Assembly (NCBI RefSeq): GCF_022829285.1
Contig: NZ_JAKSYI010000057.1
Coordinates: 1-64,000, forward strand
DNA length: 64,000 bases
Source of the DNA: Methylobacterium sp. J-078
Lineage (GTDB): Bacteria > Pseudomonadota > Alphaproteobacteria > Rhizobiales > Beijerinckiaceae
Direction of reading: 5' to 3'
Shown here: piece by piece, positions 15,297-23,008 of the stretch
Layout: each line of letters opens with the position of its first letter
Position numbering within the stretch: position 1 is the stretch's first letter
Translations under genes and position numbers: made by a program
The notes under the pieces: model-generated
The model's input: the letters and a program-made list of their open reading frames with translations, nothing else
Database searches by the model: none
What the model was told of the DNA's origin: nothing

Positions 15297-15863
15297 TTAA
15301 TCAGGGGAAACATTTATACTATTTATATCAGTGCGCATAATTCGATCAATTTGAGCACAGTCTTCCTTACTAAGTATTTTTTCTTTATATTTATGCCACT
15401 CTTCTGTAGCTTCATTAAATGCCTGGGATAACGCTTCAATTAAATTCTTAGCTTGCGGAACGCCAATGTCAGCACTTTTGTGCGAAGCTACGAAAGCCTG
15501 CAGAACCCTAGCTTTGATAAGTAGATCACGGTCCGAGACAACTTTCTCGACTTCCATCTTAATACGACTTTCTCTGAGTAAAAAAATTCCTGCAAAAGTT
15601 AAAATGGTTGTCAGGATCGTTCCTAAGTTAAGAATAAGGGCTACAACAGAACCCAACAGGACCTGTGTATGTTTCGTTGAAGGAGGCTCCTTCGGGGCCC
15701 CGTCTGGAGACCAATTGCCAGAAAGAACCTGGAACCAATAAACCGCAAGTTCGCCCTGTGGCACGGAGGCCGCAAAAAAATAAAGCAGCGAAAGAAATAT
15801 TAGGGTTAGACCCAGTGAGATAGCGGTAGGGAGAGCCCATTTCTTCGCTTTCCTCCAACCCAC
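15297..15863 (-). CDS. Two-helix membrane protein with coiled-coil tail, 188 aa
   Basis: GTG start at 15863 with GGAGAGCGCG before it. Two hydrophobic helices are plain: residues about 12-33 (TAISLGLTLIFLSLLYFFAA) and about 70-95 (LLGSVVALILNLGTILTTIL). The rest is a cytosolic helical tail (RIKMEVEKVVSDRDLLIKAR to IDRIMRTDINSINVSPD). No family recognised. AT-rich composition sets it apart from the chromosome. It is followed by the 40-residue gene on the same strand. In a phage-derived cargo region, a membrane protein with a cytosolic domain could be an effector, but this is speculation. Confidence 0.65.
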   Translation of the reverse strand: MGWRKAKKWALPTAISLGLTLIFLSLLYFFAASVPQGELAVYWFQVLSGNWSPDGAPKEPPSTKHTQVLLGSVVALILNLGTILTTILTFAGIFLLRESRIKMEVEKVVSDRDLLIKARVLQAFVASHKSADIGVPQAKNLIEALSQAFNEATEEWHKYKEKILSKEDCAQIDRIMRTDINSINVSPD

Positions 15864-16314
15864 CGCGCTCTCCGGAACAATACGGTGCCAAAACCATTGT
15901 CGCCCCCTAGGCCTCCGCTAGATGCTACGTTTCGAAAGCTTGGCATCACGGTTCAAGAGAGTCACACGCCGACGAACGCCCCGTACACAGAAAAGTTCGA
16001 TGGCAGACAATCTGACATCTGTGCAGGCTTCATGCAACCGAGCCCTGCTCTCTCAGGGTCTGACGTTTCTGCCATCATCCCCACTTGTGAAAGCCCTGAG
16101 CGGAGGGGCTACGATGCGTCGGGCATAATGGAGAATGCCCAGCCATAGCGGCAGCTAATTGCTCCCGCCATGGCGCCTCATTGTGATACAAAGTTTACGC
16201 AAAAGACATCAGCAGCATGGCCGGCATTGCGAGGAATGTCTGGGCAGCAATGGCATAAAGCATTACGATACTATATCCCTTAATCTGCGGTCAGTACGTC
16301 ATGCTATTATTGAT
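15864..16314. other. 451-bp cargo gap
   Basis: No supported gene. Forward frames (for example from 15885 and 15922) lack a ribosome-binding site and read as shadows. A small inverted repeat GGGCAT/ATGCCC lies at 16121-16140. The leftward HipA/DUF3037 operon ends at 16315, and any promoter for the 15863 gene must lie here. Confidence 0.4.
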
Positions 16315-17217
16315 TCAAAAATTAAATCCGTGTTCTCTGCCAGGGGAAAACCGAACCTGGCCCCTCTTATTTTTCTTTGCAACAGGGGTGGCAAGGTTTG
16401 CAAGCTCATGTACAAAATGGCTTCTTTGCGTCGCGCTTGACCAATTTATAAGCTCTGCCCCTTGATGCTCTGCTGCATCAAGTGAGGGGCGAGCAATTCG
16501 CTCAATATTCGCCGATGCATTGTAGACAAGGCGAGCTTTGGTTTTTTTATCTCCAAACCGCATTCTTGCGCGCTCAAGAACCAGGGCTGATACCGCTATA
16601 TCTCCAATAGCACGACGCAAGGATACCTCGTCGTTTGATGCATCAACGGTTTCCACGACATGCATAGCACCGTTTCTTAGTACAAGATCGGCAACCAGCC
16701 CTTCGTCAAGCTCAAATCCACTCACAATACGGTGGGACTCAATATCTTCATGCCGCTGGGCCAAAACTCGTTCCTTGCGGAACTCTGATTTTATCTGTGT
16801 AAGCAGCTTAGATGATTTCCGCTTAGCTCTGGGCAGAGCGGGCTCTGGGTCGACGTAGGACTTGAGTATTGACGAGATACGATCTTCGTAATCGCTCTGC
16901 TGCTCAACCCAGAATTGTCCTACTTGGGAAAGCTTGATTGGCCCAAGAGAGGACATAATTTGCTTCCGACACCCTATATCAAAGGAGCCCGAATCTCGCA
17001 TCCTTTGATCAATGTCTGACAGGCCAACGATAAATTCACGCAGCAAGTCTACGTCGAGTGCTGCCGAGAGGGCGCGGATTTTCTCAAGCCGCCGCGAGAC
17101 ACGGATGTCCAAGCCGTCGTCCTGAAACACGACAGCGCCTACGTTCAGTCTTTCATCGCGGCCATCATCCGGAGCAAAGCGGATGATGGCGAACTCATAA
17201 GATCGAGCCATCATCAA
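16315..17217 (-). CDS. DUF3037 family protein
   Basis: 300 residues. The N-terminus (RSYEFAIIRFAPDDGRDERL then NVGAVVFQDDGLDIRVSRRL) is the DUF3037 signature: a Y-x-x-x-I-I-R-F-x-P strand followed by E-R-x-N-V-G-x-V-x-F. The remainder is helical with a basic segment (PRAKRKSSKLLTQIKSEFRK). The gene overlaps the HipA-like kinase gene upstream by 23 bases, an arrangement I recall as common for DUF3037. Its molecular role is not established. It may be a partner or substrate of the kinase. Start could also be a few codons downstream (MARSYEF). Confidence 0.78.
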   Translation of the reverse strand: MMMARSYEFAIIRFAPDDGRDERLNVGAVVFQDDGLDIRVSRRLEKIRALSAALDVDLLREFIVGLSDIDQRMRDSGSFDIGCRKQIMSSLGPIKLSQVGQFWVEQQSDYEDRISSILKSYVDPEPALPRAKRKSSKLLTQIKSEFRKERVLAQRHEDIESHRIVSGFELDEGLVADLVLRNGAMHVVETVDASNDEVSLRRAIGDIAVSALVLERARMRFGDKKTKARLVYNASANIERIARPSLDAAEHQGAELINWSSATQRSHFVHELANLATPVAKKNKRGQVRFSPGREHGFNF

Positions 17218-17971
17218 AGCCCCTTCGCAGATCGTTCACGCGCGCTGCCCGTTCCCCGTTGCCCCAAAATTCCAGAAACTCATCTCTCTGTTGGGCTGGG
17301 AGCCAGCCTTCCGGCATCCGGTTAACAAATCCTTCCACCGCCGCCAATGGCAAGCCTTCGATTCTGTCCAGTGTCGTTGTCGCTGTGATATGATCGAAGC
17401 CGTGGAGCATGCGCAGTAGCCGGCCAACGACAACGGTGTTCGAGTCTACTCTCAGAAAACCTGCCCAAGGCCAGTCCCAGAACATAGCTCTGCTGAAATC
17501 AAAAGTATAGAGCCGCCTCGTGCCCTGATCGTCGGTCGAAAGGTAATTGCCTGGATGTCGGTCGTCGTTATTTATAAATTGATCAAGCGCGTAAACCGCG
17601 GATAGGAGCGGCTTTAAGCCGATGGGTGGGGCTCCTAAGTTTGTATTCGACGGCTGCGCTAGGTATGCCCTCGTAGCAATGTCTTCAGCTACACCGGAAA
17701 TGCGCCTGGAGCCAAATACCAAACTTCCGTCGAGGCGACGGATCACCATGGGTGTCGGGGCGGCGATGCCGACTTCTTCCGCGATGTGTGTGCAGATCCA
17801 TTCGCTAGCCCGAATCAACTTACCGTCAATATCACCCTTGATATGGTATCGATGGTTGTCATCGGCTTCAACTTCGCCCAAGGCGTCGGCGGTGCCTTGC
17901 AAGTTTGGGTACTCTACCAGGGCGCGTCTCGCGAAAAGCGGAAGCTGCCGATTGGGAACTGGCGGCAACAC
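17195..17971 (-). CDS. HipA-like (HipA_2 type) kinase
   Basis: 258 residues from GTG 17971, shorter than HipA itself and without the HipA N-terminal subdomain. Kinase features: Lys45 in YHIKGDIDG, Glu57 in ASEWICTHIAEEVGIAAPTP, the catalytic loop NNDDRHPGN with Asp137 and Asn142, and the metal-binding Asp158 in YTFDFSRAMF. HipA kinases phosphorylate proteins such as glutamyl-tRNA synthetase; the target of this subfamily is unknown to me. It is the first gene of a two-gene overlapping operon with DUF3037. A toxin or phage-defence role is plausible from the cargo position but inferred. Confidence 0.8.
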   Translation of the reverse strand: MLPPVPNRQLPLFARRALVEYPNLQGTADALGEVEADDNHRYHIKGDIDGKLIRASEWICTHIAEEVGIAAPTPMVIRRLDGSLVFGSRRISGVAEDIATRAYLAQPSNTNLGAPPIGLKPLLSAVYALDQFINNDDRHPGNYLSTDDQGTRRLYTFDFSRAMFWDWPWAGFLRVDSNTVVVGRLLRMLHGFDHITATTTLDRIEGLPLAAVEGFVNRMPEGWLPAQQRDEFLEFWGNGERAARVNDLRRGFDDGSIL

Positions 17972-18308
17972 TGGTTTGGCCTCTCTGTCGAGGTTACCCT
18001 GAGAGAGGATAGGACACCTAGCTTTCGCTTTTGGTCAAGCCGTCGTGATTGCAGATTGTGCGAACCTAGCGATTTGAAATTTTGGTTACCACGCTTTGTT
18101 CGGCCGCACTCCCGGCCCCTTAACATTCTGCTCAACAATGATGACGCTACGGCTTTGAGGGCGCCCCTTCCTTCGTAATGGGGGGGGCGGGGGTTCGAAT
18201 GACAGATCCGCATTCGAACCCGCAGCGTCAGCCAACCACATGAATGCCCCGCACCCCATGACAGCGGCCGGGCATAATCATCCTGAATGGCAATCTGATT
18301 GTCGGAGC
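17972..18308. other. 337-bp gap with a perfect hairpin
   Basis: Lies between the start of the HipA-like kinase operon and the end of the Hint protein gene, both leftward. It must carry the kinase promoter. It also holds a G-run (18180-18187) and the inverted repeat at 18191-18221. No coding frame is supported. Confidence 0.45.
18191..18221. repeat. Perfect 11-bp inverted repeat with adjacent G-tract
   Basis: GGGTTCGAATG (18191-18201) and CATTCGAACCC (18211-18221) are exact reverse complements separated by nine bases. A run of eight Gs lies just to the left. It is located downstream of the Hint gene and could terminate it, although no T-run follows in that direction. An operator is the alternative. 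Confidence 0.55.
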
Positions 18309-20027
18309 CTACGCCGCAGCGGCTTCAGGGCTGGCTTCGGACGCCTCCTGGCTCGTCACTAGTGCGGGCGCCTGCCAAGCCCGCAGAGTCCCCTCCTCGG
18401 GCGCCAGTTCAACAACAAGGCTGAAACCACCCTCCGTCCCAGCCCAGAGGATGGGAGGCACGATCGCCTCACCCGTCGTCCAGCGCCAAGGCCGATCAGA
18501 CCCGCCCTGCACAAACGAGAAGCCCTGGTTCAAGGCCTCACTCCCGATCGGCAGCGACCGTGTTTCCCCGGCACCGTCCTCCACCGCTAGGCCGCGTACG
18601 GGCACGCCGAGGCGGCGCCCATCCCCCGCACCGACATGCACGCGCTCGGGCACGAAGCTGCGCGAGACCAGCCGGATCTCCTGGGCGCCGGCAGGGATCG
18701 CGAAGCGCGCGGCGGTCCCACCTCGCTTTGGATAGACGACCGCACCATCGACAACAGCGTGAAGATCGTCCTCGCCCGTTAGGGTCCAGCCCAACTCCGA
18801 GGCGCGGGCGAGCAGGCGCAGGCGAACCGCGTCAACGATCGGCCCCTCCTGAACCAGTGGTCTGCAGAAGTCGGCGAGGGTCAGTGGACTGAAATCGGGG
18901 TGGAGGGTCATATGGTCCGCCCCATTTTCGAAGTCAGCACGTACGCCCGTGTCAAGGAAGCTTTCAGCAGGTAGGCCTTCGGCAAGTAAGATATCATGAC
19001 TATCCAGTTCAACGTGCCAGTATGTGACCTTTTCAGTGGGGACTTGAATGACGGTTGCATCGTTGAGAAGGTGCTTTATAGGAATAAGCACCTCGTCAAG
19101 GACGGTGACGCAGACTGAGTGGTCGGGGGAAAGAAGAAGGTCACGAGTTGGCCGGCCTTGTCCGAAGGCGTGGGCTCGAACGCGTATAGGCCAAACGGCT
19201 TCTGGGCGTGGGTGATGTATGCAGTCTATGTGGCGCGTGCCAATCCAATGGATCGCACGCGCCTGTCCCGATGAATTGAGAACTTTGTCGGAAATAGAGA
19301 GCTTCTCAACAAGAGTGAGACCTCTGTTAGTCTGAATTAAAGTGCCGGCGACAAAACAGGGGACGGTACTCAAGGTTACTGTGGTTCCAAAAACAATATC
19401 ACGAAAACCGCCGTTCGAAGCACTTGCTCTAGACGCAATAAAGTATAGACCGTCATAGGTTCCAGAAAGCTTTACTGAGACGCTTGCCTGTCGACCTGAA
19501 ACAGTCAAAAAATTTGTATTTGGGTTATACAAAGCGCCCGAGTTGCTAAAATCATAATCAAGTGATGAGAAGTTTAGTATGCCTCCTTGCTTTAGATTTA
19601 CGTCGGAAATGCTAGCATTCGAACCCACAGACATTGCGCCACCATTAATAACAGTGCCAATGGCTGTGCTTTGCGAGTTAACATACTGGACCCCGCCGGT
19701 TTCCAGAACCGTATTATAAGATGTGCTTCCTGAAAATAGAACTTGTCTGCCCCCTGACTGAATAACACTGTTATTTAGAACGCCGCCTTGCTGACCCTGT
19801 TCGACTCCGTTCCGATATACAATCGTATTAGAAGTATATCCTCGCACAAAAGAACTGCTTTGCACATTTGTATTGTATGCAGATCCGCCGTTTTCGACGG
19901 TTAAGTTGGCATTGCCCGAAACATTCGTTTCATCAACGGTACCGCCTGAGAGTACCGTCATTCGATCTCCATCGGCTAAGGTAACACCAGAGACGTTCTG
20001 ACCAGGGCCGACTGTATACGAGGTCAT
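18309..20027 (-). CDS. AIDA-repeat adhesin-like protein with Hint domain
   Basis: About 572 residues from ATG 20027. The N-terminal third is a ladder of Gly-Gly repeats (LTVENGGSAYNTNVQSS; VIQSGGRQVLFSGSTSYNTV; ETGGVQYVNSQSTAIGTVIN) like AIDA/autotransporter passengers. A Hedgehog/intein (Hint_2) module then begins at CFVAGTLIQTNRGLTLVEKL and continues through WPIRVRAHAFGQGRPTRDLL, LSPDHSV and WHVELDSHDILLAEGLPAES. Hint modules cleave themselves after the leading Cys, which could release or anchor the passenger. No classical signal peptide is clear. Composition is AT-rich upstream of about 18900 and GC-rich downstream, suggesting a mosaic gene. Confidence 0.75.
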   Translation of the reverse strand: MTSYTVGPGQNVSGVTLADGDRMTVLSGGTVDETNVSGNANLTVENGGSAYNTNVQSSSFVRGYTSNTIVYRNGVEQGQQGGVLNNSVIQSGGRQVLFSGSTSYNTVLETGGVQYVNSQSTAIGTVINGGAMSVGSNASISDVNLKQGGILNFSSLDYDFSNSGALYNPNTNFLTVSGRQASVSVKLSGTYDGLYFIASRASASNGGFRDIVFGTTVTLSTVPCFVAGTLIQTNRGLTLVEKLSISDKVLNSSGQARAIHWIGTRHIDCIHHPRPEAVWPIRVRAHAFGQGRPTRDLLLSPDHSVCVTVLDEVLIPIKHLLNDATVIQVPTEKVTYWHVELDSHDILLAEGLPAESFLDTGVRADFENGADHMTLHPDFSPLTLADFCRPLVQEGPIVDAVRLRLLARASELGWTLTGEDDLHAVVDGAVVYPKRGGTAARFAIPAGAQEIRLVSRSFVPERVHVGAGDGRRLGVPVRGLAVEDGAGETRSLPIGSEALNQGFSFVQGGSDRPWRWTTGEAIVPPILWAGTEGGFSLVVELAPEEGTLRAWQAPALVTSQEASEASPEAAAA

Positions 20028-20290
20028 TATTTGCATCCCGAATGCGCAGCATACCAACTGTTTGCTACACTAACCATTCTAGGCGTTAAGGCAAAGCTAC
20101 GAGCGCCTTTTGGTATTCGCTACAGTACTGTGTTCAAAAAACAGATAATCCTGCATAGAATTCAATCTAGAACACACTCTTATTTCGCAAAAAGACAATT
20201 TGCTTGCAAAAAATTCGATTTTTCCAATAACCATCGGTGTTGCTAAAACGCGACAAGGCCTAGCTTTCAGGCTATAGTTGGAGGTGCCGC

Positions 20291-20536
20291 TTAGCTCTCA
20301 CTGCCCGCATCTTGCCGCTTCCGCAGCCGCACGCCAGCCCCACCGCCGTTCTCAGGGATGAACTCGACGCCGGCCGCTTCGAGGGCCGAACGCAGGGCTG
20401 TCATCGTGGATTGCTTGGCGTCTGCGCCGTTCTCGATGCGTGTCACGGTGTTGGCGGTCACGCCCGCCTTTTCCGCAAGTTCCCTTACGCCCCAGCCAAC
20501 CGCTGCTCGCGCCATCCGGATCTGAACAGGCACCAT
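20291..20536 (-). CDS. XRE-family HTH regulator, 81 aa
   Basis: Starts MVPVQIRMARAAVGWGVREL at ATG 20536; a TTG at 20551 would add five residues. The HTH is RELAEKAGVTANTVTRIENG, followed by a C-terminal strand VEFIPENGGGAGVRLRKR, as in short alphaproteobacterial XRE proteins. It is transcribed opposite to the genes at 20676 and 20946, a typical placement for a repressor controlling a divergent promoter. A role in element immunity is inferred. Confidence 0.78.
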   Translation of the reverse strand: MVPVQIRMARAAVGWGVRELAEKAGVTANTVTRIENGADAKQSTMTALRSALEAAGVEFIPENGGGAGVRLRKRQDAGSES

Positions 20537-20675
20537 TTGTGTTTTGTCCAAACGCGTGTTGACGCCGTGCCTAAACGCGGCTTATAGGTACAGTGTACCA
20601 ACGCGGTGACACAAAGCCAATCCGCGTGGGGACTTTTCATCATCCCGACCATCTCAGCCCCGGAGCACACCGGTT

Positions 20676-20933
20676 ATGGCAACGAACCCGCTTGCCCCCT
20701 CAAATTCCAAACGCCGATCTTCAGGCGCCCTGTACGCTCGCCCAGCCCCTTCCTTGGAGCCCGATGAGCACGGTCCCGGTAGCGCCGAGGACTGGCGCGT
20801 TACGGCGCCCGTCCGGCCCGATACCCCACACGTCCGCGCCCCGCGCTTCCTCGACCTAGCCGGCGACTTCGTCTCCGCCATCCTGATCATCGCTGGAGGC
20901 GTGTTCGCCTACGGCTTCCTGCAGATCGGTTGA
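20676..20933 (+). CDS. Small membrane protein, 85 aa
   Basis: ATG at 20676 with CGGAG upstream. The first 60 residues are polar and Pro/Arg-rich. The C-terminus is one hydrophobic helix (FVSAILIIAGGVFAYGFLQI) ending nearly at the stop, so this looks like a tail-anchored inner-membrane protein. It ends 12 bases before the next ATG, implying an operon. Function unknown. Confidence 0.55.
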   Translation: MATNPLAPSNSKRRSSGALYARPAPSLEPDEHGPGSAEDWRVTAPVRPDTPHVRAPRFLDLAGDFVSAILIIAGGVFAYGFLQIG

Positions 20934-20945
20934 GGGGAGGCTGGC

Positions 20946-22442
20946 ATGACGACGCAAAGCAAGACTGCCCACACTGCCGAAGCCGCCCAGAGTCTCCGTG
21001 AGCGCGCCGGACATCTCCGCGACGCCGCTGGCCGGTTTGTCCGGCGCAAGCCGGCTGAGCCCGCACAAGACGCCGAGGATGCGCCAGACGCTGCTGCATC
21101 GCTCGAACTGGCGTCCATGGTCGCCGAGTGGGTCAGGTTGACCGAGGTGCAGGACAGTGGCGACCTCACCGACGAGGAGGCCGACGCCGTCAGCCCAGAA
21201 TGGTCGCGCCTCCACGGTGAGATCTGCCGCTTCCCTGCCCGGTCCCTGGCGGATCTCGCCGCCAAGGCTCCGCTCTACCGCTACGAGCGCGATGATGAGC
21301 GCGCCTCGTGCAAGGGCGAGCCAACCATGCCGCTCCGCGCCTGGGAAACCGTGGTGCAGGACATCGAGGCGCTGGGCGCGCTGACCACTCAGACGCCGGG
21401 CGCTGATCCAATCTTTGACATGATCGACGAAGCCCGGCGGCAACTTCGTGAGGTTGATGCTGCCTACGCCGCGTCGGCAGATGCGACCGACGATGATCCG
21501 CGTTTCAAGGCTCGGAACATCCTGCATGGAGAACTCTGGGCCTACATCGACAAGGCCATCCTTGTGACCGTGCCGCGCACAGCGGCCGGGTGCCGCGAAC
21601 TGGCTCGGTTCAGTGTGGCGTTCGAGGAAAGTCAAGGCGTGCCGATCTCTGACGATCCTCATGCCGTCACCAGTCTGATCGCTAGGAGCCCTCTGCGGGA
21701 CGTGACCACAGTCCGCTCCGTGCCTGCTGGTGATATCGATGGAACAGGCCTCATCACCTACGAGGACGCGGGAGGGCAACTGCATCGTAGACCTATCGCG
21801 CAGTGGATCGCCTTCACGGCGGCGCGCCTGAGCAGCATCGCGCAGTCCGAACTCACGCGGCAGTTCAATGCCCGCTACCAGGGCCTCTCCGAGGAGGAGC
21901 GCGCTGCGCTCGAAGACGAGTTGCGGCGAACGCTGCGGATCGATGCCCTTCACGACCTCGCCTTTCGATCAGACCAGGTCTTCGAGGTGCACAAAGGGCA
22001 CGCGGTCGGGCACCGCTGGCGAGCGATCGGCGATGATGCGGTGAAGCCCGATCAGCCCACTCTCACGCCCAAGGCGTCGGCAGAGGGCATCAACCTTTCG
22101 GACCTCGGCATCAACGGGCTGAGCGCCCTTTATGAAAGGGTGGGTGCGGTTCGAGAGCTTTGGAACGGGGCGATGTGCCTGCCTGGGGCCGTGGCCAGGA
22201 GGCACTCGAATGGCTGCGTCACGCTCAGCCCGCTCGGACGGCTCGCGGATTTTGAGGATAGCCGCCTCAGCTTCCTCAGAGACCGGATTGTCGATGAAGC
22301 CGCGCGGCGATCCCCTGCGAACGAGTACGACCGCGACAACCTTCTGAGCCTGCGCATCCAGCACGAGATTGCCTGCAACGGCCGGATCGATCGCCGCGAC
22401 GCACCCGACCTACTCCTCGAAGCGCTGAAGGCATGGGGCTGA
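20946..22442 (+). CDS. Large unknown protein of the element, 498 aa
   Basis: ATG at 20946 preceded by TGAGGGGAGGCTGGC, a strong ribosome-binding site. I recognise no domain. The N-terminal 60 residues are Ala/Arg-rich, the next region is helical and acidic (LASMVAEWVRLTEVQDSGDL), and a central part includes GDIDGTGLITYEDAGGQLHR. The C-terminal region carries PANEYDRDNLLSLRIQHEIA. It lacks transmembrane helices. Base composition is like the chromosome rather than the AT-rich cargo. It is followed after four bases by a small acidic protein gene, then the right repeat. Confidence 0.65.
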   Translation: MTTQSKTAHTAEAAQSLRERAGHLRDAAGRFVRRKPAEPAQDAEDAPDAAASLELASMVAEWVRLTEVQDSGDLTDEEADAVSPEWSRLHGEICRFPARSLADLAAKAPLYRYERDDERASCKGEPTMPLRAWETVVQDIEALGALTTQTPGADPIFDMIDEARRQLREVDAAYAASADATDDDPRFKARNILHGELWAYIDKAILVTVPRTAAGCRELARFSVAFEESQGVPISDDPHAVTSLIARSPLRDVTTVRSVPAGDIDGTGLITYEDAGGQLHRRPIAQWIAFTAARLSSIAQSELTRQFNARYQGLSEEERAALEDELRRTLRIDALHDLAFRSDQVFEVHKGHAVGHRWRAIGDDAVKPDQPTLTPKASAEGINLSDLGINGLSALYERVGAVRELWNGAMCLPGAVARRHSNGCVTLSPLGRLADFEDSRLSFLRDRIVDEAARRSPANEYDRDNLLSLRIQHEIACNGRIDRRDAPDLLLEALKAWG

Positions 22443-22446
22443 TCCG

Positions 22447-22698
22447 ATGACCAACGTCATTCGCTTCCCGGCATCCGGCCGCATCCAGGCTGCCACCATC
22501 CCGCGCGAGGAGTTCCAGCGCCTTGCTGACCTCGCCCTCGACGTAGTGGACCGCATCGTTGCGATCCTTGATGAGATTGACGGCGACGCGGACTTCGAGC
22601 CCGACGCTGATTCGGAGCCGTCGCTTGCCGCACCTATCGGTGGCGCGTGTCAGATCGTCTGGATGCGCGGTGGCGATCACGATCTGGAAGAAGGCTGA
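22447..22698 (+). CDS. Small acidic protein beside attR, 83 aa
   Basis: Begins MTNVIRFPASGRIQAATIPR and has a helix (FQRLADLALDVVDRIVAILD) running into an acidic D-G-D-x-D-x-E-P motif (DEIDGDADFEPDADSEPSLA). The acidic 'DGDxDxEPSL' module is one I recall from hypothetical proteins of rhizobial and Methylobacterium mobile regions, with no known function. It is co-directional with and four bases after the 498-residue gene. Confidence 0.6.
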   Translation: MTNVIRFPASGRIQAATIPREEFQRLADLALDVVDRIVAILDEIDGDADFEPDADSEPSLAAPIGGACQIVWMRGGDHDLEEG

Positions 22699-22715
22699 AA
22701 CAGGGGAGGGTTGCA

Positions 22716-22736
22716 GTTACCCACTGCGTTACCCAG
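22716..22736. promoter_or_regulatory. Candidate integrase arm-type sites, right end
   Basis: GTTACCCAC (22716-22724) and GTTACCCAG (22728-22736) repeat the word found three times at the left end. They lie 37 bases inside the right repeat. Binding by the integrase is inferred from position and repetition. Confidence 0.5.
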
Positions 22737-22772
22737 ACCCCGATTTGAGAAACACCGTAACACGCTAAGTGT

Positions 22773-22818
22773 ATGGTGCTGCTGGACAGGATTGAACTGT
22801 CGACCTCCTCATTACCAA
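22773..22818 (-). repeat. attR: Right attachment repeat within tRNA-Thr
   Basis: 46 bases identical to 3013-3058. They supply the anticodon loop, T-arm, acceptor 3' strand and encoded CCA of the tRNA, so insertion rebuilt a complete tRNA gene. Confidence 0.9.
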
Positions 22819-22848
22819 TGAGGTGCTCTACCACTGAGCTACAGCAGC
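22774..22848 (-). tRNA. tRNA-Thr (anticodon GGT)
   Basis: Reads 5' to 3' on the minus strand. The acceptor stem GCTGCTG pairs with CAGCAGC, followed by discriminator A and encoded CCA. The D-arm contains GCTCAGTGGTAGAGC. The anticodon arm is CCTCA-TTGGTAA-TGAGG, giving anticodon GGT (threonine codons ACC and ACT). The T-arm contains ACAGTTCAATCCTGT. The 75-base cloverleaf is complete. It is the integration target of the element to its left. Confidence 0.95.
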
Positions 22849-23008
22849 GCGGTGTCCGTGGCGGCGGCGATGGCCTCGCGACCGGACGAGGGGGCAAGTA
22901 GCCGATCGCGGACGCCTTGGCAATCGCATCGTCGACAATTGCCTCGGTTTTGTGCGTCGCGATGGCTGCTCCCCCCCGCCGCCCCGAAACCGGGAGCCGG
23001 CATGGTCC

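Larger units (their letters stand above)
3013..22818. mobile_element. Integrated satellite-like element in tRNA-Thr
   Basis: A 19.8-kb segment bounded by perfect 46-bp direct repeats (3013-3058 and 22773-22818). The right copy forms the 3' part of an intact tRNA-Thr gene. A tyrosine integrase lies next to the left repeat, and GTTACCCA-type repeats flank both ends. Contents: P4-like replication genes, a small terminase, tape-measure and hub genes, and AT-rich cargo. No capsid, portal, large terminase, holin or conjugation gene was recognised, so a complete phage or a conjugative element is unlikely. A phage satellite or a reduced prophage fits best. Confidence 0.85.

Noticed and set aside
16121..16140. 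Small inverted repeat GGGCAT/ATGCCC
   Set aside because: Six-base arms in a long gap are expected by chance; no T-run or promoter beside it.
18309..20027. True intein
   Set aside because: The Hint module is at the C-terminal side with no C-terminal splicing motif or following extein, so it matches Hint_2 proteins rather than an intein.
3013..22818. Complete prophage
   Set aside because: No capsid, portal, large terminase, tube, sheath, fibre or lysis cassette was recognised in the element.
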